A DNA stretch of 64,000 nucleotides from PALSA-610 sp038213435 (lineage in GTDB: Bacteria; Actinomycetota; Acidimicrobiia; IMCC26256; PALSA-610), in assembly GCA_038213435.1 (NCBI GenBank), contig JBBQTI010000006.1:50117-114116 (forward strand). Direction: 5' to 3'. The notes under the pieces are model-generated. The model did no database searches, had not been told where the DNA came from, and saw only the letters and a list, made by a program, of their open reading frames with translations. Position 1 is the first letter of the stretch; every line of letters begins with the position of its first letter. This document shows, piece after piece, positions 56,914 to 64,000 of this stretch. The position numbers and the translations under genes were made by a program.

Positions 56914-57264
56914 TCAGCGGCTCTTCGTAGCCCGCTTCGCTTTCTTCGCGGGGCTCTTCTTCGTCGCCTTCTTCGCGGCCTTCAGGTTCCGTGCCCGCGC
57001 GGCCCGAGCCTTGACGAGATTCTTGGCGAGCTTGGCGCGTGCTTCGGGTGACATCGGACGACGCTTCTTCGCGACCTTCTTGACGGCTTTGGTCGCCTTA
57101 CGGCCCGACGTTGATGCGGTCGGGCGACCGACCGCCGAGGTGACGCTTGACACTTCTACGTCGCCGCCGTGACTGTTGGAAGCGATGATCGCAGCCTGGT
57201 ACGGGTTCGCGGCTTCGACAATCTCGATGGTTGTTCGGCGGAGTGTGACTCGGTATTTCGGCAT
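56914..57264 (-). CDS. Small protein with histone-H1-like Lys/Ala tail
   Basis: ATG 57264 follows GGAGG at 9-nt spacing and opens 116 codons. Residues 1-45 form a beta-alpha module (PKYRVTLRRTTIEIVEAANP, then YQAAIIASNSHGGDVEVSSV) that resembles small ferredoxin-like or PII-like half-modules. The rest is a Lys/Ala/Arg tail (KATKAVKKVAKKRRPMSPEA, KKATKKSPAKKAKRATKS). It is the second protein with such a tail within 2 kb. Nucleic-acid compaction or a phage/defence-related role are possibilities. Confidence 0.65.
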   Translation of the reverse strand: MPKYRVTLRRTTIEIVEAANPYQAAIIASNSHGGDVEVSSVTSAVGRPTASTSGRKATKAVKKVAKKRRPMSPEARAKLAKNLVKARAARARNLKAAKKATKKSPAKKAKRATKSR

Positions 57265-57400
57265 TGGTACTGCCCTCCGGGAGCTTGTGCTGAGCGGAAC
57301 CAAGTAACCGTTGGCGGAGACGGCTGATCGGTTCTTCATCTCAGCAGGTATCCCCGTCGTCGTAAAGGATAAAGGATGCCGGTCCGCGGTAAGTCCCCGA

Positions 57401-58192
57401 CTATCGACCAGGGTCGATTCCAGTCTCCGCGAGTGTGCGGAGCCGTTGTGCCGCGTCGGCAGATTTGAACTCCTGGACGGTGTGCTTTCCGTTGATGGTC
57501 GACAAGAGATCCGAGCCGATGCCCTCGCGACTCACTCCATCGGCGATCCAAGCGACTTCGCGACGATGGCGCGCATGTGGCTCTGCATTCGCCACGTAGT
57601 AATACGGACCGACAAACTCACCAATCGCGACGACGCCATCCCGTGTCGGAAGAACAACGAAGTGCCCGACGTCGGCATCCCAGGGAAATCGTCGCCAGTA
57701 GCCGACGAACTGCCCGATTGCATTGGCCGTTCGATCAGGCATTGTCTCGGTGAGCATCGAGCGGATGCGCTCGGGGTCGCGCACGTCGGTGAGGTCACCG
57801 ACCTCTTCTCCTCCGATGCTGACGAATCCGTTCGCGATCATCTCCTGTTCAAGGCGCGGATCCTTCCACGCATGGACTCGGTAAGCCCGGACCGCGGGTT
57901 CCGACGGACTCCTGACCGGAAGCATCGCCGTGGTTACTCCTTTCAGGTCACCTATCGCCTCGGCGAGGATCTGGAGATGCCGCAGGAGACTCTCTCGGTT
58001 GACCGGATCATCGTGAGCGAGCGCGTTTCGCAGGTGACGCGCAACACGCATTGCCTCGTACGCGATCCCGGTGGACTCGGAAACATCTCGGAGTGCAGCA
58101 TCGTCCATTTCTCTGTGGCCCTGGCGCTTCCGTAGCGTCTCGAACGCGTGGACGAACTGGTAGTTAAATCGCAAGTCGCGGTCGGTGATCAT
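57401..58192 (-). CDS. HEPN-like plus EVE-like domain protein next to a GmrSD-type enzyme
   Basis: This 263-aa protein has an all-helical N-terminal part with RHLRNALAHDD (Arg55-x4-His60), the R-x(4-6)-H motif of HEPN ribonucleases. Residues ~102-220 form a PUA/EVE-like module of the McrB-N/restriction type (YRVHAWKDPRLEQEMIANGF, VSIGGEEVGDLTD, HFVVLPTRDGVVAIGEFVGP, then YYYV and HRREVAW). EVE-like modules sense modified bases in restriction systems. The gene lies 162 bp after the DUF262-DUF1524-RAMA gene on the same strand, so an effector/sensor pair in one defence locus is inferred. Confidence 0.6.
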   Translation of the reverse strand: MITDRDLRFNYQFVHAFETLRKRQGHREMDDAALRDVSESTGIAYEAMRVARHLRNALAHDDPVNRESLLRHLQILAEAIGDLKGVTTAMLPVRSPSEPAVRAYRVHAWKDPRLEQEMIANGFVSIGGEEVGDLTDVRDPERIRSMLTETMPDRTANAIGQFVGYWRRFPWDADVGHFVVLPTRDGVVAIGEFVGPYYYVANAEPHARHRREVAWIADGVSREGIGSDLLSTINGKHTVQEFKSADAAQRLRTLAETGIDPGR

Positions 58193-58354
58193 CGCCCGCC
58201 TTCTCTAGTCATGCACCTGCTAGGCGAACACACGCTCGCTTATCGAATCGATGGCGCGGTCCCCTGGGCACTCGCAGTGTTCAGCAGTCCTGCGCCGACG
58301 AACGCTGACGCCGAGGAAAAGCATCCATATCACCGGCCAACACTCAGCCGCGCC

Positions 58355-60541
58355 TCACGCATCGTCCTCGTCGTCCAGACCCTCTTCGTCCTCATCGACG
58401 TCAACTGTTAGCTGCTCAACGTACTCTCGCCACACTCGGCGCAACGCCTTTCTTGGTGGACCCTTTTCAACGAGGAAGTACCACCACCCGTTCTCATGCT
58501 TGCCAGCGATCGCCGCCGCGGCCGCTGACGGTGTCTGATAGATCGCGCCATCGACATCGAGACTCCCATCCGAGAGCACGGTCGCAGTTAGACCCCGTGG
58601 ATTCCGAATTCGCGCGTACAGCATTTGACCAGCCTCGATAAGTCCCGCGTTGATGAGATCGGCAAGCTCGATGCGCCGCGTTCCCCTCGCCACCTGTTCA
58701 GCGAAGACCGAGTGATGTCCGGCGGGAACGGGCCAGATCTCGATGATGGCTTCGGTGAGTCGAGCGGTCCGTTCAGCGATCTTGTCGTCCGTCCAATCGT
58801 CGGCAGCGATCTGGAGAAGGTCTCGATTGAGCAAGAGCACATCGCTCTTCTTTATCGCTCCTTGCTTACCATTCTCGCCCAGCCACGGACCGTTCGAGAC
58901 ATGACTGTTCAGTCGGTGCGTGAGCAATGTGAGGTTACCGACCGTGTGGATCAAGCCGTCGCGTTCCAATTCTCCCGCCGTTCCAGCGAAGGGCCAGTGC
59001 ATTCTCCATTGACGCGGCATGACGTGCTCGATTGTGAGTTGCGCTCTCGGCACCCGTTCCCCGCCGAGCGCCACTTCCTCTCCGACCCACCCACGACAGT
59101 GATCTTCGATTGCTTCGAGGACCATGCGTAGCCGACCTCGCCTGAGCCGCCGGTATGCCAAAAGCGAACGGAGTTCGCGCCGAAGCTCATCGTCGTCCGG
59201 CCAGTAGCGCGACGCGCCGGGTTGAGCACGGAAGTAGTTCTCGACAATGTCACCGACGATCGCTCGGTCGCCCTTCCGCATCTGCGTGATGAGCTCGGCG
59301 ATAACCTGGTTGTATGCCTTGGTCGTTGCTCGTACGAGCATGCGACGTACCATCCAACTTTCAGCAGCTTCAAGCGCCTTGATGAGTTGGGGCCTCGGCA
59401 CTTCCGGTTCGTCGGGATCGAGGAGCCAAAGAATGAACGGCTTGATTACCTCGCTCTCCAGGACGCTCGTTCGGTAGGCGAACAGTTCAACACGATCCAG
59501 AGGGCCTGTCTTGGTCTCCGCTCCATCCAGGAACGATCGATACACCGTTGCGGTGCGGTGAACTCGATCGACCAGTCTCGGCATCGGAAGCTCGCTGTCG
59601 AACTCTGCGTAACGCTTGAAACGTGAGAACACCTCGCGAGCAACTATCTCCTCGCCTGTCCTTGCGATCAGCCATTGGTTCAGGAAGATCGCGGACCGGG
59701 CGTAGCGGACTCGTCCGGAGGCGATCTCGGTCTCCCAAAAGCCGGTCTCGAATTCCTTCCACTGCTGCTCGTATATGGCCTCTACGTCCTCACCGGCTTC
59801 CATTAATCGTTGGAAGATAAAGTTCTTGATGAGATCTGCTGCGGTTAGCTGAGCGCCGCGTGCGTTCAGCGTCTCGAAAATTTCTTGGGCGTTCTCGTCC
59901 GGGGCGAGATCGATCACGACCACCTGTAGAAGCTCTCGAACCGCACGTTCCAAAGCAGTCGCTCGATCCAGGGCCTCATCCGTACCATTGAGGTCGATCC
60001 AGCCACGCGCTTGTTCACCGAAATACTTGTGTGCCAGCACCATGCGCGCCTTCGGCTCGACCAACGTCGAGTAATCGACCGGCGCCTCGGCACTCATCAC
60101 CGCGTTGAACGCCGCTCGATCTCGGTTGGTCGGCCAGACCTTGTAACGATCCTCGGGACGATCCCAGAACGCCTCTTGGTTGCAGACCAGTGTCTCCACT
60201 CGCGACGCTGGCTGCCTTGCTCCCATTGACTCGAACTCTGCGTGCAGAGCATCGAGCATGAGTTGGAGCGTCGTGAGTCGTTGCTGACCATCGATGATCA
60301 CGCGTTCCTGCATCGAACCGACCGGGTTCTGCACCTGTTGGAGCACAACGGCGCCGAGGAAATGCGGAAACGGCGGACGCTCAGGATTCGCAAGAAGCCT
60401 TGTCGCAACACGGGAGATGTCCTGCCACAGCGGCTCCCATTGGTTCTCCTCGTTCCACACATATGGCCGTTGAAACAGTGGAACAATCAACCGCTGCGGC
60501 TGCATGAAGACAGACTGGGGGGTACGAACCTGCGTTTCCAT
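58355..60541 (-). CDS. GmrSD-type restriction enzyme: DUF262-DUF1524-RAMA
   Basis: The 728-aa protein has DUF262 at residues ~1-340 (LIVPLFQRPYVWNEENQWEP, and DGQQRLTT at 84-91, the nucleotide-sensing ParB-like motif). A helical linker is followed by DUF1524 with a His-Me nuclease core: IEHVMP (504-509), GNLTLL (535-540) and Asn545/Asn550. Residues ~622-690 look like a RAMA domain (IELADLINAGLIEAGQMLYA, LDVDGAIYQTPSAAAAAIAG, then NGWWYF). The tail is acidic. GmrSD enzymes cut glucosylated or hydroxymethylated phage DNA. A RAMA module, usually linked to modified-base recognition, fused here is notable. Catalytic motifs are intact. Confidence 0.8.
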   Translation of the reverse strand: METQVRTPQSVFMQPQRLIVPLFQRPYVWNEENQWEPLWQDISRVATRLLANPERPPFPHFLGAVVLQQVQNPVGSMQERVIIDGQQRLTTLQLMLDALHAEFESMGARQPASRVETLVCNQEAFWDRPEDRYKVWPTNRDRAAFNAVMSAEAPVDYSTLVEPKARMVLAHKYFGEQARGWIDLNGTDEALDRATALERAVRELLQVVVIDLAPDENAQEIFETLNARGAQLTAADLIKNFIFQRLMEAGEDVEAIYEQQWKEFETGFWETEIASGRVRYARSAIFLNQWLIARTGEEIVAREVFSRFKRYAEFDSELPMPRLVDRVHRTATVYRSFLDGAETKTGPLDRVELFAYRTSVLESEVIKPFILWLLDPDEPEVPRPQLIKALEAAESWMVRRMLVRATTKAYNQVIAELITQMRKGDRAIVGDIVENYFRAQPGASRYWPDDDELRRELRSLLAYRRLRRGRLRMVLEAIEDHCRGWVGEEVALGGERVPRAQLTIEHVMPRQWRMHWPFAGTAGELERDGLIHTVGNLTLLTHRLNSHVSNGPWLGENGKQGAIKKSDVLLLNRDLLQIAADDWTDDKIAERTARLTEAIIEIWPVPAGHHSVFAEQVARGTRRIELADLINAGLIEAGQMLYARIRNPRGLTATVLSDGSLDVDGAIYQTPSAAAAAIAGKHENGWWYFLVEKGPPRKALRRVWREYVEQLTVDVDEDEEGLDDEDDA

Positions 60542-60568
60542 TGCTGCCCTCGCTCAGTCCGTTCGATC

Positions 60569-60790
60569 GTGACGCCGCATGGCGCAACTATAGGTCGGGT
60601 CGTTGAGGTCGCGGCGTGCGACTCGACGCGTGAAGGTCGGACAATCGCTCACGGCCTCTACGCCGAGAACGAAGTTCGTGTCGAGCGGCGCTGGCAGCAC
60701 CGACCGGAGCAGAACTACCTCACCGCCCTGTCGTTCGTCGCCGACGCGCTGCGATGCAGCGGTCAGCGGGGAAACGTTCGGTGGATGTAG
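60569..60790 (+). CDS. Possible 73-aa protein divergent from the GmrSD-type gene
   Basis: GTG 60569 begins 27 bp from the divergent restriction-gene start. The frame (ATIGRVVEVAACDSTREGRT, YAENEVRVERRWQHRPEQNY, LTALSFVADALRC) has good third-position G/C in its second half and helix-like ends. No family recognised. Its 3' end overlaps the AlbA_2 fragment on the other strand. It could be the tail of a longer lost gene. Confidence 0.35.
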   Translation: MTPHGATIGRVVEVAACDSTREGRTIAHGLYAENEVRVERRWQHRPEQNYLTALSFVADALRCSGQRGNVRWM

Positions 60791-61140
60791 TCGTTTGCCT
60801 CTCGCGTGTTGAGCTTTTGGCTCATGCTGCTGGTCCGAACGTACAGTTCTTCGGGCTGTCCCTTGCGCTTAATCCAGACCGGAGACGGTGCCTTTGCGAC
60901 CTCGACCTTCAGGACGAGCCTCTCGTCGTCACGCACGATCCGGTACTCAACCTCCTTACCGAGTGGCATCGGATCTAGACGTTCCGCGATCTTCTGCCCC
61001 ACTCGTCGTAGGTACTCGTCCTCGCTGTTGTTGCACATCCGTACCTCATGTTGGATGCCGAGTATTCGGCCATCGTCCGCGACCCCGACAAGTACCGTGC
61101 CGCCGACGGCATTCGCTAGGGCCGCAATCTGGCGCCAAAC
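60763..61140 (-). pseudogene. AlbA_2 (Schlafen-type) domain gene lacking its 5' end
   Basis: The minus strand encodes VWRQIAALANAVGGTVLVGV, ADDGRILGI, then DEYLRRVGQKIAERLDPMPL, LKVEVAKAPSPVWIKR and LYVRTSSMSQKLNTREANDY to a stop at 60763. This is the C-terminal two-thirds of an AlbA_2 ATP-binding domain (A-N-x-x-G-G-T-x-x-x-G-V-x-D-x-G). No start codon precedes the AN-GG block in frame. An internal ATG at 61038 would give a 91-aa truncated product. The break abuts the truncated phosphoribosyltransferase fragment on the opposite strand. Confidence 0.65.
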
Positions 61141-61172
61141 GCCAGATCGAGACGGCGCCCGACTACCGAGGT

Positions 61173-61409
61173 ATGCGTCACGTCTTACAGATCCAACAGG
61201 AGTCCGTCCATCCCGGCGACCGTCTCTTGCTCGTCGACGACTGGATCGAGCGCGGCAGTCAAGCCTCCGGGGCGCAAGAACTCATCGAAACGTGCGGTGG
61301 TGTGCTCGCCGGGATCACGGTCATGGTCGACCAGCTCGCGGAGGAAAGACGCGGAAACCTGCCACCGATCACGAGGCTCGTCACCGGATTTGATCTTCCC
61401 GTCTCCTAG
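61173..61409 (+). pseudogene. C-terminal fragment of an adenine-phosphoribosyltransferase-like gene
   Basis: The frame reads RHVLQIQQESVHPGDRLLLV, DDWIERGSQASGAQELIETC, GGVLAGITVMVDQLAEERRG. LLLVDDWIERGSQ is the PRPP-binding motif (hydrophobic-acidic-acidic-x-x-x-x-G/T-G/S) of type I phosphoribosyltransferases. The N-terminal half of the enzyme is absent: upstream the frame becomes the shadow of the AlbA_2 fragment. ATG 61173 would give a 78-aa product that cannot bind both substrates. Confidence 0.6.
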
Positions 61410-61487
61410 CGATGCGGTCGATGGGCGACACGCCATGTCTGCCGTCCGGCACTCGCCCGAACACCGCCGGAGCGGCATCATGCACTC

Positions 61488-62540
61488 GTGACCGAGATGG
61501 CGCATCTTCGCGTCGAGCGTGCGGCTGACGGTTATCGCGATCGGTTTCGGACCTACGCCGTCGTTCTCGACGGTCGGGCGGTCGGTCGAATCAAGCGTGG
61601 ACAAGCCATCGAGATTGCAGTTTCGCCGGGGGCACACGTCGCGATGCTCAGGATCGATTGGTGTGCGAGCCCACACCTGACGTTCTCGGTGTCGCCGGGT
61701 GAGGTCGCGGTACTCGCGTGTCGATCCGGTGGCTCCCTATTGTCGGCCCCATGGCACACATTGTTCGCCCGCGGCCGCTACGTCACGATCGACCGCATCG
61801 AGAAGGGCGCCATGTTTCCGTTCGGCGCCGCGGGATCAGTCGTCGGCGTCAGGGAACAAGTCTGCCAGCGCGTCGTGAATCTCAGCGGCGCGCTCGTGCG
61901 TGTGCATTGCGCGGAAGTGCGTTCGCTCATCCCGAACGCGGTCCTCGACCAACGCCCGCTCAACCTGCGCCAACCGCCGCTCATGCTCGGCGAGCGCACG
62001 TTCTCGATCTGCGCGCCCCACGCCAACCATACGTCGGGGCGGCGCGGACGCAGCAGCGTGACGACGAGAGCGACGATGCCCTCGGGCTCGTGCCAAGGGC
62101 TTCGTCATCGGCACTCTGCCGCTGGTTGCGCGGTAGGCCCGGCGCACCAGGTTCGCAAGACCCTCGCCGTGGAGTCGAGCGGTCGCTACCCGCGACTTGA
62201 CACGGTGGCGCATGGTTGGAGTCGGCGAGGTATCTCTATGAATCGTCGGGAGTCTTCGTCGAAAGGCGCCTCTCCCGAGGGGATGGGTCGCGAGAGATCG
62301 CGACTCGACACGCAGCCATCAGGCGGAGAGATGCGCGAACCATGGAACGTTTTCTCACATAACTCTTCGCGACTGGACCTCGCGGTCGTACGTCGGTCGA
62401 GGTCCGCGGTCACTTCCGGGGGGAGTGGAGTCGCGGATTTGAGGTCGCCGAGACGACACGCGACGGTTACTGGCTCCGTCGCCTCTCTGATCGGTACCTT
62501 CTGCCCGTCGAGTTCTTGGATCAGGATGTTCGTCTCGTGA
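61488..62540 (+). CDS. Unknown protein; only the first ~110 residues look genuine
   Basis: GTG 61488 (or ATG 61497) opens a frame whose start (LRVERAADGYRDRFRTYAVV, LDGRAVGRIKRGQAIEIAVS, PGAHVAMLRIDWCASPHLTF) is a compact beta domain seen in many actinobacterial proteins with the pattern Y-x-D-x-x-R-x-Y-x-x-x-L-D-G and G-x-H. Beyond ~61810 the composition becomes irregular (Arg/Ser-rich), so the frame probably outruns the real gene through a frameshift. The last part overlaps a possible minus-strand gene (61836-62030) and a different plus-frame fragment (62396-62545). Confidence 0.5.
   Translation: MTEMAHLRVERAADGYRDRFRTYAVVLDGRAVGRIKRGQAIEIAVSPGAHVAMLRIDWCASPHLTFSVSPGEVAVLACRSGGSLLSAPWHTLFARGRYVTIDRIEKGAMFPFGAAGSVVGVREQVCQRVVNLSGALVRVHCAEVRSLIPNAVLDQRPLNLRQPPLMLGERTFSICAPHANHTSGRRGRSSVTTRATMPSGSCQGLRHRHSAAGCAVGPAHQVRKTLAVESSGRYPRLDTVAHGWSRRGISMNRRESSSKGASPEGMGRERSRLDTQPSGGEMREPWNVFSHNSSRLDLAVVRRSRSAVTSGGSGVADLRSPRRHATVTGSVASLIGTFCPSSSWIRMFVS
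61836..62030 (-). CDS. Possible small coiled-coil protein
   Basis: The minus frame from ATG 62030 (64 aa) reads VGVGRADRERALAEHERRLA, QVERALVEDRVRDERTHFRA, ERAAEIHDALADLFPDADD, a regular charged helix with heptad spacing and an acidic end. It competes with the 3' part of the 61488 frame on the other strand; its more regular amino-acid pattern favours this one. Start uncertain (frame open to 62213). Confidence 0.4.
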   Translation of the reverse strand: MVGVGRADRERALAEHERRLAQVERALVEDRVRDERTHFRAMHTHERAAEIHDALADLFPDADD

Positions 62541-62545
62541 GGTGA
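62396..62545 (+). pseudogene. 5'-truncated or frameshifted small beta-domain gene
   Basis: A plus-strand frame reads VEVRGHFRGEWSRGFEVAET, TRDGYWLRRLSDRYLLPVEF, LDQDVRLVR and stops at 62545. The Trp/Tyr/Leu placement (G-x-W-x-x-G-F-x-V, L-R-R-x-S-D-x-x-L-L-P) looks like a genuine conserved module. No start codon lies between an upstream in-frame TAA (~62361) and this sense stretch, so the beginning is lost or shifted. Confidence 0.45.
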
Positions 62546-62655
62546 CACGCTGTCAGCGCCGCTCGGATCGCGCTATTTGCATCAACGGGCCGTAAGTCTG
62601 GACTGGGCCACGGGGCGGGGCGAGCATCGGTATCGGCGAAAGGGGGTCGAGCGTC

Positions 62656-62844
62656 ATGCAGCTCGATAATGGGCGCTATAAGTGCGATTGGTGTGGAGCG
62701 GATCTCGATTTGCCGTTCGAGGCCCGCGAGACGATGGCAGTCGTCACCGAACACGACGATGTGGACATTCGCACGATCGTGGTCTATGGCGAAGAACGTC
62801 ACCGCTGCCATCGGCCAGGCACGCAGGCGCCAAGCTCATCCTGA
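62656..62844 (+). CDS. Small zinc-knuckle protein
   Basis: This 62-aa protein follows GGGGG with ~8-nt spacing. It starts MQLDNGRYKCDWCGADLDLP, a CxxCG knuckle, and ends with RHRCHRPG providing further Cys/His ligands, around a Thr/Val-rich strand (MAVVTEHDDVDIRTIVVYGE). Similar short actinobacterial proteins with Y-x-C-x-W-C-G starts exist to my memory; function unknown. Confidence 0.6.
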   Translation: MQLDNGRYKCDWCGADLDLPFEARETMAVVTEHDDVDIRTIVVYGEERHRCHRPGTQAPSSS

Positions 62845-62995
62845 TCGCCGACGTTGGCCGAGCCGCGTGGCTCCCGTTTCACGAAATCGCCACGATGCTC
62901 GATACGGTCCTCGGTGCGGCGGAAACAACGATCCTTTCCAACTTTACTTCGCTCCCCAGCACACGCCCACGTCGGCCGCGCTCAAGTCCGGAACA

Positions 62996-63277
62996 ATGCG
63001 AGCCTTCGAATGCCACTTCACTGCGGGCCGCACACCGCAAATCGAACTGGCGGATGTCGCGGTCGTCCCCGAGAACGACAACCCGCCCAACACGATGCAC
63101 GTCAACGTCACCGCGTCTCACGCCGCCAAGCTGGATATTCATCCGATCGTCATTGCGATCAGCAGCGCCTTCGCGGAGTATTTCGATGGGCCGGAACGCG
63201 GGCTACTAACGCGATGTCGGCCTCACGGCAAAGTCCGACACACTGGCCGGACGTTTGACTTCGACTGGGGCCGCTAG
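62996..63277 (+). CDS. Small hypothetical protein
   Basis: ATG 62996 (GGA 4-7 nt upstream) opens 93 codons: RAFECHFTAGRTPQIELADV, AVVPENDNPPNTMHVNVTAS, HPIVIAISSAFAEYFDG, ending FDFDWGR. The alternation of polar and hydrophobic residues suggests two strands and a helix. No family recognised. The frame is open further upstream (to 62669), but that part is the shadow of the zinc-knuckle gene. Confidence 0.45.
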   Translation: MRAFECHFTAGRTPQIELADVAVVPENDNPPNTMHVNVTASHAAKLDIHPIVIAISSAFAEYFDGPERGLLTRCRPHGKVRHTGRTFDFDWGR

Positions 63278-63718
63278 GCCCAGATCCCCTCACCATTCCT
63301 ACATTCGACGGGGCCACTTCCCCAGGTCGGAGGTGGATGTGGCCGCGAGTTCCCACATACGCACAGGCGGTGTGGACAAGCATCCCGTCTGTGCACAGGC
63401 GGTTGTGGACAAGCATCTTGACCCTTGGCGTAGCGTCGTACGAAGGCCCGGCGGCACGACTGACTCGTGCCGCGCAACTCGCAGCCCTTTGGTGGTTCGC
63501 GTTGTCGGACTCGTCACGATGCCCCTTCATTCCGGGGGGCATCGTCGCGTCATACGCGTTACTGGGACTGAATGCTCCGCGTTTCTGGGCGATGTGGCGT
63601 CCCACGGGACATCGCCCAGATCGACGGCCATCGTCCCATAGCCCGCTCACCGCGCACGCCAGAAGGGCGCGACCCGGCCCATCGGGCGTAGGCTCCGCTA
63701 TAGCGGCAGTCGGGGACA
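63278..63718. other. Low-coding region containing paired DnaA boxes
   Basis: About 440 bp with no frame that resembles a protein. It contains the direct repeat at 63361-63417 with two TGTGGACAA sequences. The remainder has no other DnaA box, no obvious A/T-rich unwinding segment and no tRNA. Confidence 0.45.
63361..63417 (+). repeat. Direct repeat carrying two perfect actinobacterial DnaA boxes
   Basis: GCACAGGCGGTGTGGACAAG plus CATC (63361-63384) is repeated at 63393-63417 with one extra T. Each copy contains TGTGGACAA (63371-63379 and 63404-63412), the exact complement of the actinobacterial DnaA box TTGTCCACA. The boxes are 33 bp apart, about three helical turns, in the same orientation. 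Could be an iteron of an integrated element or a DnaA-titrating or regulatory site. Confidence 0.6.
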
Positions 63719-63814
63719 ATGCGGCGACGAGACGATCGGTACGTTTGCGCGCAGTGCGGGTCGTATAACGGATGTTCATCGCGTCGAGCGCGGTACCGCG
63801 CGTCCGGGTCCTGA
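63719..63814 (+). CDS. Possible 31-aa zinc-knuckle peptide
   Basis: ATG 63719 after GGGGA and a TATAGC-like -10 (63699-63704) opens MRRRDDRYVCAQCGSYNGCS and an Arg/Ser tail to TGA 63814. The CxxC plus third Cys hints at metal binding. Very short, so the call rests on the ribosome-binding site and the knuckle only. Confidence 0.3.
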   Translation: MRRRDDRYVCAQCGSYNGCSSRRARYRASGS

Positions 63815-64000
63815 TGATCGAGGGCCGGGAAGTCCACCGTTGCGAGATGCCGACGCCCTACTAACCCCGATCGTTCACGAGAACTCTGTAGCGGTTTCCG
63901 ATGGAGTTGTGGGCGTGTTGGAGCTCGGTTCTCGGCGGTGCGCACGTCGAGGGCAGCATCGGGTGGGCGGGGAGCGGCTGTCGGGCGGGTTTGGGACGCG
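63815..64000. other. Right edge, no supported gene
   Basis: The final 186 bp are G-rich on the plus strand towards the end (GGGTGGGCGGGGAGCGG near 63961). Open frames on both strands run off the window with no recognisable domain. Whether a gene enters from the right cannot be judged. Confidence 0.3.

Noticed and set aside
1..64000. CRISPR arrays, rRNA and tRNA genes
   Set aside because: No regularly spaced identical repeats were found, and no cloverleaf with a GTTCGAATC-type arm stood out by eye. A tRNAscan run would be decisive.

Overview
The window is G+C-rich DNA with strong G/C bias at third codon positions and many 4-nt ATGA/GTGA overlaps. It encodes F420-type luciferase-like oxidoreductases, a PimB-type mannosyltransferase and a large set of acyl-CoA and steroid-ring degradation genes. 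This fits a soil or aquatic actinobacterium (Actinomycetota). An Acidimicrobiia-like lineage is my guess, not something the sequence proves.

Layout. 0-7.5 kb: edge of a secreted nuclease gene, a SARP regulator, a hydrolase/flavoprotein pair, LemA-like, rmuC, purK and alpha-methylacyl-CoA racemase. 7.6-11.5 kb: secreted proteins, an IS110 remnant, two translationally coupled proteins with pilin-like ectodomains, a dehalogenase-like hydrolase, and a KstR-like TetR regulator with a KstR-type operator in front of it. 11.5-19 kb: one long minus-strand block (LLM, glk, small protein, ArsA-like ATPase, SRPBCC, membrane protein, PimB-like, MFS, ferredoxin reductase) recalling the glk/pimB neighbourhood of Corynebacteriales. 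19-38 kb: CoA metabolism (ADP-forming acyl-CoA ligase, enoyl-CoA hydratase, thiolase-like/DUF35 pair, fused CoA-transferase, acyl-CoA dehydrogenase, IpdF) and the coupled operon ipdA-ipdB-ipdC-DUF35-thiolase. 38-45 kb: exported proteins, including a frameshifted BNR-repeat lipoprotein and a 57-aa secreted peptide. 45-48.3 kb: an acyl-CoA dehydrogenase pair plus FadA6-type thiolase. Together with KstR, IpdABC, IpdF and FadA6, this region encodes much of steroid C/D-ring (HIP) catabolism ending in thiolysis.

50.9-64 kb is an accessory region with weaker codon bias, many small genes and several broken ones. It holds a Ser/Thr kinase; a Cys-rich 34-aa peptide followed by a rhodanese-CBS gene interrupted by an in-frame TGA exactly where relatives appear to carry Cys, with a SECIS-like hairpin 20 nt downstream; a decayed hydrolase; two proteins with histone-H1-like Lys/Ala tails; a TumE-like protein; a HEPN/EVE-like protein beside a DUF262-DUF1524-RAMA (GmrSD-type) restriction enzyme; truncated AlbA_2 and phosphoribosyltransferase genes abutting head to head; and two perfect DnaA boxes inside a direct repeat.

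The least explained and most interesting items are the rhodanese locus, the DUF262-RAMA plus HEPN-EVE pair, the zinc-ribbon pilin-like pair, the dual-MerR regulator locus with its palindromic operator and divergent 47-aa ORF, and the recurring single-base lesions, which may be decay or assembly errors.
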